A stretch of DNA of 64,000 nt. It comes from Pseudomonas arcuscaelestis. GTDB lineage: Bacteria > Pseudomonadota > Gammaproteobacteria > Pseudomonadales > Pseudomonadaceae. This document shows positions 17,743 through 27,058 of the stretch, piece after piece. The notes under the pieces were generated by a model. That model was not told the DNA's origin. It made no database searches and saw nothing but the letters and a program-made list of their open reading frames with translations. Position numbers and translations under genes: made by a program. Numbering within the stretch: the first letter of the stretch is position 1; each line of letters starts with the position of its first letter. The stretch lies in the NCBI RefSeq assembly GCF_016881005.1, contig NZ_JACOPV010000002.1, positions 1-64,000 on the forward strand. The letters are read 5' to 3'.

Positions 17743-17828
17743 GCCAGCGATTCAGAGCAGCCTGACAGCGCACAAAGTCGTCTACGCTGCTCTGATCGAA
17801 CTCCAGCTATACGGCTGGGGGCTACCCC

Positions 17829-18413
17829 TTGCTGACAGCGGAAAAATTGTCCTTGCCCGAGCCCGGTTTTGACTATGAATCCTGCCTGATTGCCTGCGCC
17901 AGAGGCGACCAGCAGGCACTACGGGATTTATATGAGCAGGAAAGTCCTCGACTTTTGGGTGTCGCCAGGCGCATTGCGCGTGACAACGTTCTGGCCGAAG
18001 ACATCGTGCACGATGCCTTTATCAGGATCTGGACCCGTGCCGCCAGTTTCAACCCGGCAAGAGGCTCAGCACGTGGCTGGATTTTCAGCGTGACGCGGCA
18101 CCTGGCGCTTAATTTCATGCGTAATGGCGCCAGGGAAGTACAGGTCAGTGAGCAGAGCGAAACGGCGTTGCACGCTTCAGCCTCCATGGAGGCATCGCTA
18201 GAGACTGCGCAAACCTTCGATTATCACGGCCATTCAGGGCGCATTTATACCTGCCTTGAGCAACTGGAGCCGGCGCGGCGCACCTGCATACTTCATGCGT
18301 ATGTCGACGGCTATTCGCATGCACAAATCGCACAGAAACTGGGTACACCACTGGGGACGGTCAAAGCCTGGATCAAACGCAGTCTGGTGGCATTGCGGGA
18401 GTGCATGGGATGA
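17829..18413 (+). CDS. ECF-type RNA polymerase sigma factor
   Basis: A 194-residue sigma-70 family protein with region 2 (LYEQESPRLLGVARRIARDNVLAEDIVHDAFIRIW in outline) and region 4 (LEPARRTCILHAYVDGYSHAQIAQKLGTPLGTVKAWIKRSL in outline). It resembles SigK/RpoE-like ECFs paired with RskA-type anti-sigma factors. The start is TTG at 17829. Its last bases overlap the ATG of the anti-sigma gene (ATGA), so the pair is co-translated. The signal is unknown; proximity to the light module at 19,300 onward is suggestive only. Confidence 0.9.
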   Translation: MLTAEKLSLPEPGFDYESCLIACARGDQQALRDLYEQESPRLLGVARRIARDNVLAEDIVHDAFIRIWTRAASFNPARGSARGWIFSVTRHLALNFMRNGAREVQVSEQSETALHASASMEASLETAQTFDYHGHSGRIYTCLEQLEPARRTCILHAYVDGYSHAQIAQKLGTPLGTVKAWIKRSLVALRECMG

Positions 18414-19141
18414 CCGAGACCCCTCAAGATGAAAGCCCGGACGACATCGACGCGCTGGCCAGTGAGTATGTTCTGGGCACGCTGCAGGCCGAGCAGCGCA
18501 TCGAAGTACAAAAGCGTCTGGCCCAAGACACTGAACTACGATCCGCTGTAGATGCTTGGGAGCAGCGCTTATACCCGTTGACTGAACTGGTTGAAGCGCA
18601 ATCGCCTACGCCACGCCTCTGGGAGCGTATCGAGCGCAGCGTGAACAGCATTGAGCGACAAGCACCACGAGCAACGGCCGCCGCACAGCCGAACTCATGG
18701 TGGAACCGCCTTGCACTATGGCGTGGGCTGGCGGCGACAGGTCTTGTCGCATCGCTGTTGCTCGCAACCGCACTCCTGACCCAAACCGCTCAGATGAAAC
18801 CGATCACCTACCTGGTCGTTCTGGTGGCGCCACAAAATCAGACGCCCGGCTGGGTGATTCAGGCGAGCAGTCCACGGGAAATCCAACTGATACCTTTGGG
18901 GGGCACGCAAGTCCCTGCCGACAAAGCACTTGAGTTCTGGACCAAAGCCGACGGCTGGCAAGGACCGGTATCTCTTGGATTGGTCACACCTGGACAAACA
19001 CTTTCTGTCCCTCTAGATAAACTGCCACCGCTGGAGCCCAACCAGCTCTTTGAACTGACGCTGGAAAGTCCCACTGGATCGAAGACTGGCAAACCCACAG
19101 GACCGGTGCAATTCATCGGCCGTGCCGTGAAAGTAATCTGA
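18410..19141 (+). CDS. RskA-family anti-sigma factor
   Basis: A 243-residue inner-membrane protein. Residues 1-75 form the cytoplasmic sigma-binding part (ALASEYVLGTLQAEQR... VDAWEQRL), one transmembrane helix lies around 105-125 (LAATGLVASLLLATALL), and the periplasmic domain has the RskA fold with LPPLEPNQLFELTLESPTG. There is no zinc-binding HxxxCxxC motif. ATG at 18410 overlaps the sigma stop. It probably sequesters the sigma factor until proteolysis. Confidence 0.9.
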   Translation: MTETPQDESPDDIDALASEYVLGTLQAEQRIEVQKRLAQDTELRSAVDAWEQRLYPLTELVEAQSPTPRLWERIERSVNSIERQAPRATAAAQPNSWWNRLALWRGLAATGLVASLLLATALLTQTAQMKPITYLVVLVAPQNQTPGWVIQASSPREIQLIPLGGTQVPADKALEFWTKADGWQGPVSLGLVTPGQTLSVPLDKLPPLEPNQLFELTLESPTGSKTGKPTGPVQFIGRAVKVI

Positions 19142-19325
19142 TGGTCCCTCCAGGCTTGGTTGTAGTTGTCTGCTCCGGGTCCAAGCTGGATGAAACGTTA
19201 GAGCGAGATTGATAGTCATAACTGCAACCTAAATCGCGCTCCTACTCTAATTTCAGGCCCTGTTGGCAAACTGGATGCTGGTAGGTTTCATGCAACGCTT
19301 TCTGCTGTGACAAAGGCAGGGAGGT

Positions 19326-20095
19326 TCACCAGGCGACCGGCTGATGGTCCCATGCCCAGAAAGTGCCGCTGTGAGCTGGCCCGTGCCGAGCGATTAGTTC
19401 GAGGATGCACTGCGCGGCAAACGCAGGCGCGAACAGTTTGTCTGGCGGTACATTGGCCTGGAACGGTTGAGAAAGGCGGGTAGCCGTCGTGCCGGGGTGT
19501 AGCGCCAGCACCGTCGACGCGGGGTTCAGCCGCTTCAGTTCGATACTGGCGGTGCGCAACAGTTGGTTGAGCGCCGCCTTGCTGGCCCGGTAGCTGTACC
19601 AGCCACCCAGACGGTTGTCGCTGATTGAGCCGACTCTCGCCGAAAGCGCGGCGAAGGTCGTAGGCTGATGCAGCAGCAGCGGGAAGAGGTGTTTAAGCAG
19701 TAAGATGGGGGCAAAGCTGTTGGTGACGAAACTGGCCTGCAGGCTTGCTAAGTCTAACTGCGCAAGTTTTTTTCCGCCCGTGCTGGAGCGTCGTGCAGCA
19801 CGCCCAGTGTGCTGATCACTAGATGCAAACACTCGCAAGTTGCGCCGATATGACGAGTCAGTTTCTCCAGCGACTTTTCGTAGCGGGCGTCGCAATTGAT
19901 GCGTATCAAACGCCGGCCATGGTGCCGGGCCAACGCCTCCAGACCCGCGCTGTGGTTAGCCTGACGCGAGACAGCAAACACCTGCCTAACGTCATCACGC
20001 GCTAGCAATTGTGAGCAAAGCGCAAGACCGATGCCTTCGCTGGCGCCGCAGACAAGAGTGTTTGCTGCCACAGCTAGATTGGTGATCAGCGTCAT
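19326..20095 (-). pseudogene. SDR-family oxidoreductase split by a frameshift at an A7 run
   Basis: The N-terminal frame (20095 to 19754) has the Rossmann GASEGIGLALCSQLL and ends ARAEKNLRS; the C-terminal frame continues with QLDLASLQASFVTNSFAPILLLKHL, YSYRASKAALNQLL (catalytic YxxxK) and the tail. The break is at A AAA AAC in the zero-frame phase (19772..19766), and a -1 shift there yields an intact SDR of about 256 residues. So it is a one-base loss, a sequencing error, or programmed -1 frameshifting. It diverges from the chalcone-isomerase-like gene across a LitR-type box, so it is probably light-controlled. Confidence 0.75.
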
Positions 20096-20181
20096 ATTGC
20101 TCTCCCGGCAAGATGTTGCCGCGGTATTAACCCCCGGGTCATACGAAATTGATCATCACCTTCGATATCTGTACTCAAAAC

Positions 20182-20205
20182 TGTACATTAAAATATACTT
20201 GTACA
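20182..20205. promoter_or_regulatory. LitR/PplR-type operator (TGTACA-N12-TGTACA)
   Basis: A perfect direct repeat of TGTACA with exactly 12 nt between copies. As I recall it, the consensus reported for class II LitR (PplR1) of P. putida is T(G/A)TACA-N12-TGTA(C/T)A. It lies between the divergent SDR and chalcone-isomerase-like genes, 28 nt before the latter's ATG, and probably serves both. Confidence 0.75.
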
Positions 20206-20232
20206 GTATTTTCTCTTCCCGGTGTCCCGCAC

Positions 20233-20781
20233 ATGGCAAGCAGAACCTCAGCACTCAGCCTATTCGCCTTGGCCTTTCTTATGACGATCACACAGCCTGC
20301 ATTGTCAGACTGGAGGCCTTCGCTTTCAGAGGCGCGCGTGGTCGGCAGCGGCGAATTCACCTGGTTCGGCCTGCGTCTTTACACCGCCCGCCTGTGGAGC
20401 GCCGGTGCTGCATGGAGCTGGAATGAGCCGTTCGCCCTCGAGCTGATCTACCACCGGGCATTGACCCGGGAAACGTTGGTGCAGGCCAGCATTGATGAAA
20501 TGCAGCGCCTAGCTGACCGTCCAATGGCGAGGGAAACCGTGAAGCGATGGTCAAAAGCGATGCAGGAAGCGTTTGTGGATGTGCGCCCGGGCATGCGCAT
20601 CACCGGTCTGTACCTACCGGGGCAAGGTTGCCGATTCTATGTCGATGGCCAACTCAGCCTTGAAGTGACCGACCCGGCCTTCGCCCGTGCTTTCTTCGCC
20701 ATTTGGGTTGATCCGCGGGCCCGTGATCCACAATTGCGCCAGCGCCTGCTCGGGCTGGCCGGGAGCGACCGAGGAGACTGA
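20233..20781 (+). CDS. chalcone-isomerase-like periplasmic protein
   Basis: A 182-residue protein with a signal peptide (SLFALAFLMTITQPALSD) and a chalcone-isomerase-like domain (GSGEFTWFGLRLYTARLW; YHRALTRETLVQASIDEMQRL; FFAIWVDPRARDPQLRQRLLG). Bacterial members are not flavonoid enzymes; a role in lipid or photo-oxidative stress is possible but unproven. ATG at 20233 gives the signal peptide; the open frame starts 28 codons earlier, inside the promoter. It is first gene of the rightward light operon; the lipoprotein gene follows after 3 nt. Confidence 0.8.
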   Translation: MASRTSALSLFALAFLMTITQPALSDWRPSLSEARVVGSGEFTWFGLRLYTARLWSAGAAWSWNEPFALELIYHRALTRETLVQASIDEMQRLADRPMARETVKRWSKAMQEAFVDVRPGMRITGLYLPGQGCRFYVDGQLSLEVTDPAFARAFFAIWVDPRARDPQLRQRLLGLAGSDRGD

Positions 20782-20784
20782 AAT

Positions 20785-21321
20785 ATGTACAAAGTGCTTC
20801 TGTTGATCGGCTGCTTGCTACTAGGTAGTTGCGGAAACGTCGGCGTTGAGCGCTACGCTGGGGAGCATCCACGCCTCAACCTGGTGGAGTTTTTCTCGCG
20901 GCCGGTGCAGGCCTGGGGCATGTTCCAAAAGCGCTCGGGGGAGGTAGTCAAGCGCTTCCATGTGCGTATCGACAGCCGCCGCGAGGGCGAACGACTGATC
21001 CTCGACGAGCATTTTCTGTACAGCGACGGTACGCGCCAGCAGAGAACCTGGACCCTAACCCCGGACGGCCCCAGTCGCTGGCGCGGCACCGCTGGTGACG
21101 TGATTGGCGAGGCCATCGGTGAAGTAGCGGGTAATACGTTGCGCTGGCGCTACCGCCTGGACCTGCCTGTTGATGGGCGGCACTGGGAGGTGGACCTGGA
21201 TGACTGGATGTACCTGATGGACGATGACACCCTCCTAAACCGCTCGAGCATGAGCAAACTCGGTGTGGAGATTGGGCAGATAACCTTGTTCTTCCGCCGC
21301 TTGCCGGAGGGCACACCATGA
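20785..21321 (+). CDS. DUF3833 lipoprotein
   Basis: A 178-residue lipoprotein. The signal peptide ends in the lipobox LLGSC (Cys16) and the mature domain (LNLVEFFSRPVQAWGMFQKRSGEVVKRF in outline, DDWMYLMDDDTLLNRSSMSK near the end) matches DUF3833. The fold is probably a lipocalin-like barrel in the outer membrane. It is found beside the Cfa/photolyase light cluster in many Proteobacteria. Its end overlaps the next start by 4 nt (ATGA). Confidence 0.85.
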   Translation: MYKVLLLIGCLLLGSCGNVGVERYAGEHPRLNLVEFFSRPVQAWGMFQKRSGEVVKRFHVRIDSRREGERLILDEHFLYSDGTRQQRTWTLTPDGPSRWRGTAGDVIGEAIGEVAGNTLRWRYRLDLPVDGRHWEVDLDDWMYLMDDDTLLNRSSMSKLGVEIGQITLFFRRLPEGTP

Positions 21322-21623
21322 ACCTGAAGCAGCTGATCAAGTCGGCGAGCGCTCGCGATATCAATGAGCTTGAAGTTCTGTTACTTGAAGGGGGCTTTAA
21401 CGTGTTGCGCGTGTTGACCGACACCGGGCCCTATTCCTTGTGCGACGCGAACGGCGAAGTTTTGCGCCTGCGCTCGACCACCGAGCTGCGGCAATTTCTG
21501 GCCGATGTGCCTCCAGTGCCGTGCATGCTGGTGCAGTATTTGGTGCACGAGGAAATATGCGGCCAGCGCGGCGGTCCTGTTGCCCCGCTGCGGGTGCCGT
21601 TTACGCTAACCAGCCAGTGGTAG
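21318..21623 (+). CDS. DUF6482-family small protein
   Basis: A 101-residue cytoplasmic protein with INELEVLLLEGGFNVLRV and LRSTTELRQFLADVP. It matches a small family (DUF6482) widespread in Pseudomonas with unknown function. It is translationally coupled to the lipoprotein upstream (4-nt overlap) and its end overlaps the likely GTG start of the photolyase. Confidence 0.75.
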   Translation: MNLKQLIKSASARDINELEVLLLEGGFNVLRVLTDTGPYSLCDANGEVLRLRSTTELRQFLADVPPVPCMLVQYLVHEEICGQRGGPVAPLRVPFTLTSQW

Positions 21624-23158
21624 CGCAGGGGAGGCGCCTGGGTTTGGTGCTGGGCGATCAGCTGTCTTTTGACCTGGCGGTGCTGCGCGCCCTGGACCCG
21701 GCACGCGACGTTCTGCTGATGGCTGAGGTCGAGGGTGAAGCACGCTATGTGCCGCATCATCCGCAGAAGATTGTGCTGATACTCAGCGCAATGCGCCATT
21801 TCGCTCAGGCCCTGCGCGAGCGAGGCTGGAATGTGCACTACCAGCAACTGGATACGCCGGGCAACAGCGGTAGTATCGCCGGGGAGCTACAGCGGTGGCA
21901 GGCGTTACTGCATGCAGACGAGGTGCATGTAACCGAATGTGGCGAGTGGCGGCTAGAACAGGCGTTACGTGATGCCGGGTTGCCGCTTGTGTGGCATCGT
22001 GACACCCGCTTTCTATGTTCGCGCGAAGCCTTCGCGCGTTGGTCCGCTGGCCGCAAGCACTTGCGAATGGAGCACTTCTATCGGGGAATGCGCAAGCGTT
22101 GTGGCCTGCTGCTGGAACCTGAAGGAAGCCCTGCCGGAGGTGCCTGGAATTTTGATGGCGACAACCGTAAGCCACTGCCGCGTGGTCTGCGCGGGCCAAT
22201 TCCCGCACAATTTGCTCATGATGCGATCACAGCGGCGGTGGTGACATTAGTACGTGAGCGTTTTGCCGACCATTATGGTGCAGTCGATACCTTTGACTAC
22301 CCGGTCACTCATGACCAAGCACAGCAGCTCTGGGAGCACTTTCTTGAGTTCAGTCTTGCGGCCTTCGGTGACTATCAGGATGCGATGGCTGAGGGCGAAC
22401 CATACCTTTTTCATGCACGCATCAGTGCAGCACTGAATATCGGCCTGCTGGATGTGCGCCGGCTGTGTGACGATGTCGACCGAGCCTGGCGCGAGGGGAG
22501 GGTACCGCTCAACGCCGCCGAAGGCTTTATCCGCCAGTTGATCGGTTGGCGCGAGTTTGTGCGGGGTATCTACTGGCTACGCATGCCCGAATACGCGGCG
22601 CTGAATTACTTGGGCAACGACCGATCGCTGCCCGAATTTTATTGGACGGGGCAGACCCGCATGCGCTGCATGGCCCAGGTGATTGATCAGACCCTGGAGT
22701 TGGGCTACGCGCATCATATCCAGCGACTGATGGTCACCGGTAATTTCGCGTTACTGGCCGGCATCGCGCCGCCCGCGATATGCGAATGGTACCTGGCCGT
22801 GTACATGGATGCCTTCGACTGGGTCGAGCTGCCCAATACACTGGGCATGGTGATGCATGCAGATGGTGGTTACCTTGGCTCGAAGCCCTATTGCGCCAGC
22901 GGCCGTTATATTCAGCGCATGTCCGACCATTGCAAATCTTGCAGCTACAAAGTCGAACACGCCGTGGAGGAGGACGCTTGTCCGTTTAATGCACTCTATT
23001 GGCATTTCCTCATCCGTCATCGCCAGTTACTGTCGAAAAACCCTCGACTCGCATTGGTCTATCGCAGTCTGGATGGCATGTCGTCGACCCGGCGCGATGC
23101 GGTGTGGCTACGTGGCCAGAGGCTGTTGGCACACCTGGATGCGGGGGAGTCGATATGA
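21617..23158 (+). CDS. cryB: FeS-type photolyase/cryptochrome (CryB/PhrB-like)
   Basis: A protein of about 513 residues of the deoxyribodipyrimidine photolyase-related family, a FAD-binding bacterial (6-4)-photolyase/cryptochrome class that carries a [4Fe-4S] cluster. [13 protein letters not shown] starts the antenna domain; [17 protein letters not shown] and GNFALLAG shape the FAD pocket; four cysteines near the C-terminus ([23 protein letters not shown]) bind the cluster. GTG at 21617, overlapping the DUF6482 stop, gives the usual N-terminal length; TTG or GTG at 21644/21647 after GGGGAGG are alternatives. Light induction fits the upstream LitR-type box. Confidence 0.88.
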   Translation: MVAQGRRLGLVLGDQLSFDLAVLRALDPARDVLLMAEVEGEARYVPHHPQKIVLILSAMRHFAQALRERGWNVHYQQLDTPGNSGSIAGELQRWQALLHADEVHVTECGEWRLEQALRDAGLPLVWHRDTRFLCSREAFARWSAGRKHLRMEHFYRGMRKRCGLLLEPEGSPAGGAWNFDGDNRKPLPRGLRGPIPAQFAHDAITAAVVTLVRERFADHYGAVDTFDYPVTHDQAQQLWEHFLEFSLAAFGDYQDAMAEGEPYLFHARISAALNIGLLDVRRLCDDVDRAWREGRVPLNAAEGFIRQLIGWREFVRGIYWLRMPEYAALNYLGNDRSLPEFYWTGQTRMRCMAQVIDQTLELGYAHHIQRLMVTGNFALLAGIAPPAICEWYLAVYMDAFDWVELPNTLGMVMHADGGYLGSKPYCASGRYIQRMSDHCKSCSYKVEHAVEEDACPFNALYWHFLIRHRQLLSKNPRLALVYRSLDGMSSTRRDAVWLRGQRLLAHLDAGESI

Positions 23159-23334
23159 ACAAGCGATTGTTGCCGAGCAAGTTCTGCGTCGTGTGTGGCT
23201 TGACGTTCACCTGGCGCAAGCGTTGGGCACGCTGCTGGGAGCACGTTCGCTACTGTTCTGAGCGCTGTCGCCGCTCAGCGCCACGACGCGACCCGCACGG
23301 CGAGGGGCAAGACCAGCGCCCAGATCGGCGCTAG
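23155..23334 (+). CDS. DUF2256 small cysteine-rich protein
   Basis: A 59-residue basic protein with [29 protein letters not shown], the full DUF2256 core with CxxC pairs likely to hold zinc. The family commonly travels with FeS-type photolyases. ATG overlaps the photolyase stop (ATGA). The last 20 residues run into the convergent DUF2878 gene, so their sequence is probably unconstrained. Confidence 0.8.
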   Translation: MNKRLLPSKFCVVCGLTFTWRKRWARCWEHVRYCSERCRRSAPRRDPHGEGQDQRPDRR

Positions 23335-23748
23335 CAGCAGGCCTGTGCCGACGTGCCCCATCGGCAGATCAACACCTGTGAGCCTGGCACCGGCCAGATA
23401 TGCCAGCGGGCCACTGAACATGCCCACCAGAGCCGCCCGCCAGTAGGGGCGTCCTGTCCAAGCCAGGCTATGGCGCAAGCCGCTGGCTAACACCAGCCAC
23501 AGTAATGCCAGCCACACAGGCAAGGGCCGCTGGTCAAAGCTGAACACCCCCACAGAGCCCAACAGAGTGTCCAGCAAGCACCCTGCAAGTGCCACGCGCA
23601 AAAGCGCACGCACTTCGGCGCTACGCTCCTGACAAAGGCGCAGGTGTAAAGCTAGTCCGATCGGCACAATGAGCAGAAGCCATTGAACGTGAGCACCCAA
23701 GACGCATGCCCACCAGCCGACCTGAAGCCAAAGGGCATTGCCGATCAT
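23275..23748 (-). CDS. DUF2878 integral membrane protein
   Basis: A 157-residue inner-membrane protein with about five transmembrane helices ([60 protein letters not shown], and [16 protein letters not shown] at the end). The pattern matches DUF2878, which accompanies Cfa/DUF1365 clusters. ATG at 23748 is chosen from the family N-terminus. It is last gene of the leftward light operon, 17 nt after cfa, and overlaps the DUF2256 gene tail to tail. Confidence 0.8.
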   Translation of the reverse strand: MIGNALWLQVGWWACVLGAHVQWLLLIVPIGLALHLRLCQERSAEVRALLRVALAGCLLDTLLGSVGVFSFDQRPLPVWLALLWLVLASGLRHSLAWTGRPYWRAALVGMFSGPLAYLAGARLTGVDLPMGHVGTGLLLAPIWALVLPLAVRVASWR

Positions 23749-23765
23749 CCACCCGCGGCCCAATT

Positions 23766-25025
23766 TTACGTGCCCGGCAATGGCGCCCGGCGAGCCCGCG
23801 GCGTAGCCCACAGTAACTGCGCCACGCCGATCGCGCGCTCTTCAAAGCCGCCTTGGCAGTAGCACAGGTAGAACTCCCACAAGCGCTGGAAGGTGTCGTC
23901 GTAGCCCAGTTCCGTCAGCACCGTCCGCGCTTGACGCAAGTTGTCATGCCAATGACGTAGGGTACGCGCGTAGTCCAGACCGAAGTCTTCGAGGTGTACC
24001 AGGTTCAGCGCGGTCTGGCGGCTAGCGGTTTCGAGCATCACGCTCAGCGAAGGTAGCGCGCCTCCGGGGAAGATGTAACGTTGGATGAAGTCCACCGAGC
24101 GGCGGGCCAGTGCATAGCGCTGGTCGCGAATGGTGATGGCCTGTAACAGCATCAGGCCATCGTCTTTGAGCAACGACTCACACTGGCGAAAATAGGTGGG
24201 TAGATAGCGGTGTCCGACGGCCTCGATCATCTCGATCGATACCAGTTTATCGAAACGTCCGCGCAGATCACGGTAATCCTCGCGCAACACCGTAATACGT
24301 TGCTCCAGGCCCAGCGCCTTCACACGTTGGCACGTATAAGCGTACTGCGCGTCGGAGAGTGTCGTGGTGGTAACGCGGCAGCCGTGGCGGGTAGCGGCAT
24401 GGATGGCCAGGCTGCCCCAGCCGCTGCCAATCTCCAGAAGATGCTCGTGGGGTTTGAGCTCAAGCTTCTTGCAGATGCGTTCCAGCTTATTCAGCTGGGC
24501 CGCTTCAAGGGTCTGTTCGGCACTGTCGAACTGTGCGGCGGAGTACATCATAGTCGGGTCGAGCAATCGCTCGAACAGGGCGTTGCCCATGTCGTAATGG
24601 GCGAGAATGTTGCGTCGAGCGCCTCGTCGGCTGTTCCGGTTGAGCCGGTGCAGCAAGCGCAGGACCGGGCGCCCGAGTCGAGCCAGGCCTGCCTCCATGG
24701 CGTCGAGGACATCGAGGTTGGCAACGAACAGACGGGTCACAGCCGCTAGGTCAGGACTGCGCCAATAGCCGTGGATATACGCTTCCCCAGCACCAATCGA
24801 GCCATTACCGGCGATCAGGTTCCAGGTCGCGTCTTCGAGGATCTCCACCTCGGCTTGCAACTGACTCGCCGGGTCGCCGAAGCTCCACTGCTGACCCTTG
24901 CTGAGCACGCGTAGATGTCCTTGGCTCAACCGCCGTAACTGAGCGAGCACGGTGTTTCGGGTGAGACCGCCCAGGAATGGGGTGATGCCTGTTGACTTGC
25001 TAACGCTCAGAGTGGGATTGGACAT
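23766..25025 (-). CDS. cyclopropane/furan-fatty-acid synthase-like SAM methyltransferase
   Basis: A 419-residue cyclopropane-fatty-acyl-phospholipid synthase homologue. HYDMGNALFERLLDPTMMYS, the SAM loop LLEIGSGWGSLAIHAA, SIEMIEAVGHRYLPTYF and FIQRYIFPGGALPS are all present. It methylates an unsaturated acyl chain of a phospholipid at the membrane. In P. putida a light-induced relative has been described as UfaM (furan fatty acid synthesis); which product forms here is open. It overlaps DUF1365 by 26 nt, so the pair is coupled. Confidence 0.88.
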   Translation of the reverse strand: MSNPTLSVSKSTGITPFLGGLTRNTVLAQLRRLSQGHLRVLSKGQQWSFGDPASQLQAEVEILEDATWNLIAGNGSIGAGEAYIHGYWRSPDLAAVTRLFVANLDVLDAMEAGLARLGRPVLRLLHRLNRNSRRGARRNILAHYDMGNALFERLLDPTMMYSAAQFDSAEQTLEAAQLNKLERICKKLELKPHEHLLEIGSGWGSLAIHAATRHGCRVTTTTLSDAQYAYTCQRVKALGLEQRITVLREDYRDLRGRFDKLVSIEMIEAVGHRYLPTYFRQCESLLKDDGLMLLQAITIRDQRYALARRSVDFIQRYIFPGGALPSLSVMLETASRQTALNLVHLEDFGLDYARTLRHWHDNLRQARTVLTELGYDDTFQRLWEFYLCYCQGGFEERAIGVAQLLWATPRARRAPLPGT

Positions 25026-25809
25026 GATCGGGGTCCTTGCAAGGTTTACCGAGCACTAGGTTGCCCTGGCCGGCAGTGTGGTCGTGAATGGGGGTGCGCT
25101 TGAGCAAGAGGCGCAAGGCTTGCCAATAGATGGATGAAACAGTGCGTAGGCTCATCCACGGAAAAGCCAAAATGTGCCGATGCAAGGTGGCGCGATTGAG
25201 CGGCTGGCGTTGCAATGCCAGATCGGCCTCGAACACTTTGTGCCCCGCACGCCAGTTCTCCATATGGATGCGCACGCGTTGCTCATCGAGGAAGAAATGC
25301 AGGCGATAATCCATATCCAGCGGCATGAACGGCGAGACGTGGAACGCTTTGGCCATGGCGAATGAGCGTCCCTGACCCTCCTGTACCGGCAGCACGTAGT
25401 GAAAGCGTTCGCGCCAAGGTGTGTTACGCACCTCCAGCAGGATTGCTGCCAGGTGCCCGTCAACGTCATGGCAAAAATAGAAGCTCACAGGGTTGAACGA
25501 CAACCCCCAGCAGCGTGGTTGGGCGAGCAATTGCACGGCACCTTCGGGGCGCTGTCCGGTGGCTTGCTCCACTAATAGACGCGCGGCCTGCGCCAATGAT
25601 TCTCCATCACGGGTCAGCCCCGGCAGGTAATCGGTTTCGCGCCAGCTCAGGGGCGCAAACCGCGACCGGCCCAGCCAGGGAGAGAGACCTGTTAGCCAGG
25701 CCTGCTCATCCAGATCGAGGTAGAACAAGCCGATCCGGTAGCGGAATGCATGGTGGTGCGGGGCCATCCGGCGGTGGCTGACCCAGCCCTGGCACAAACT
25801 GCTGTTCAC
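25000..25809 (-). CDS. DUF1365 protein of the lipid-modification operon
   Basis: A 269-residue protein with HRRMAPHHHAFRYRIGLFYLDLDE at the start, CWGLSFNPVSFYFCHD in the middle and LDMDYRLHFF plus AFPWMSLRTVSSIYWQAL later, all diagnostic of DUF1365. The family almost always sits between a Cfa-like methyltransferase and an FAD oxidase, as here, and is thought to assist modification of membrane fatty acids. Both ends overlap neighbours, 4 nt with the FAD gene and 26 nt with cfa. Confidence 0.88.
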   Translation of the reverse strand: MNSSLCQGWVSHRRMAPHHHAFRYRIGLFYLDLDEQAWLTGLSPWLGRSRFAPLSWRETDYLPGLTRDGESLAQAARLLVEQATGQRPEGAVQLLAQPRCWGLSFNPVSFYFCHDVDGHLAAILLEVRNTPWRERFHYVLPVQEGQGRSFAMAKAFHVSPFMPLDMDYRLHFFLDEQRVRIHMENWRAGHKVFEADLALQRQPLNRATLHRHILAFPWMSLRTVSSIYWQALRLLLKRTPIHDHTAGQGNLVLGKPCKDPDHVQSHSER

Positions 25810-27053
25810 AGGCGCTCTCCAAAGTGCTCGGCCACTTTAAGTGCGCTGAGCACCCCGTCCTCGTGAAAGCCATTGCCCCAGTAGGCTCCGCAGTAGTAAC
25901 TGTTTTGCCTGCCCTGTAGTTCGCCGTGGCGGGCCTGGGCTATCAATGCTGCGAGGCTGTATTGGGGGTGGGCGTATTTGAAGCGGGCCAGAATCTGCGC
26001 GGGATCCACCAGCGCGGTCTGATTGAGGCTCACGCAGAACGTTACCGGCGCTTCGATTGCTTGAAGGATGCTCATGTTGTAGGTCAGAGCCGCGGGTGCC
26101 TGTTCCTCGCCGCCCAGGCGGTAGTTCCAACTGGCCCAGGCCTTGCGCCGGCGCGGCAGCAGTCGGGTGTCGGTGTGAAGCACTACGTCATTGCTGGCAT
26201 AGGTGATGGCGCTCAACACCGAGCGTTCGGCCACGCTGGGTCTTCCCAGCAGGGCCAGGGCCTGGTCGCTATGGCAGGCAAACACAATGCTGTCGAAACG
26301 CTCCATGCCCGCCGCGCTGAAGAGGGTTACGCCGCCTTCGTCACGCTCGACCCGCTTGACCGGACAGTTCAAGCGGATGCGCTCGGCAAAGGGCCGGCAC
26401 AACGGCGCCACATAGCTGCGTGAGCCGCCCTCGATCACCCGCCACTGCGGACGGTGGCTCACCGATAACAGGCCGTGATTTCGGCAGAAGCGCACAAAGA
26501 ACTTCAAGGGAAAAGCGAGCATGTCGGCAAGTGACATAGACCAGATTGCCGAGCCCATGGGCACGATGTAATGGTCGATGAAGCGTTGCCCATAGCCCTG
26601 TGTCTTAAGGTAGATACCGAGGGTCGTTTCACTATCAATGCGCTGGTTGTCCAGATCGGCCAGAACCTCGCGGTTAAAACGCAGGATATCCTTCAGCATG
26701 CCCCAGAATCCGGGGGACACCAGGTTACGACGCTGCGCGAACAACGTGTCCAAGCCATGGCCGTTGTATTCGAAACCTCTACGTGGGTCATGCACTGAAA
26801 AGCTCATCTGCGTGGGCTGCGAGGCAACCTTTAGATGGTCGAGCAAGCGGATGAAGTTTGGGTAGGTCCAGTCGTTGAACACGATGAACCCGGTATCCAC
26901 CGCGTACCGCTGGCCTTGCCATTGCACATCGACTGTATGGGTATGGCCGCCGATCCAATCGGCGGCCTCAAATACCGTCACCTCGTGCCGGCGGGACAGC
27001 AGGTAGCTGCAGGTTAGTCCAGCGATGCCGGTGCCGATGATGGCGATACGCAT
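25806..27053 (-). CDS. FAD-dependent amine-oxidase-fold oxidoreductase
   Basis: A 415-residue flavoprotein. RIAIIGTGIAGLTCSYLLSR binds FAD, followed by VFEAADWIGGHTHTVDV and DTGFIVFNDWTYPNF, as in the squalene/phytoene-desaturase-like 'NAD(P)-binding' proteins of Cfa clusters (relatives of UfaA-type enzymes). It probably desaturates or oxidises acyl chains before or after methylation. ATG at 27053 is chosen from the family N-terminus. It is coupled to DUF1365 by a 4-nt overlap and follows the SDR by 5 nt. Confidence 0.87.
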   Translation of the reverse strand: MRIAIIGTGIAGLTCSYLLSRRHEVTVFEAADWIGGHTHTVDVQWQGQRYAVDTGFIVFNDWTYPNFIRLLDHLKVASQPTQMSFSVHDPRRGFEYNGHGLDTLFAQRRNLVSPGFWGMLKDILRFNREVLADLDNQRIDSETTLGIYLKTQGYGQRFIDHYIVPMGSAIWSMSLADMLAFPLKFFVRFCRNHGLLSVSHRPQWRVIEGGSRSYVAPLCRPFAERIRLNCPVKRVERDEGGVTLFSAAGMERFDSIVFACHSDQALALLGRPSVAERSVLSAITYASNDVVLHTDTRLLPRRRKAWASWNYRLGGEEQAPAALTYNMSILQAIEAPVTFCVSLNQTALVDPAQILARFKYAHPQYSLAALIAQARHGELQGRQNSYYCGAYWGNGFHEDGVLSALKVAEHFGERL

Positions 27054-27058
27054 GAGTT

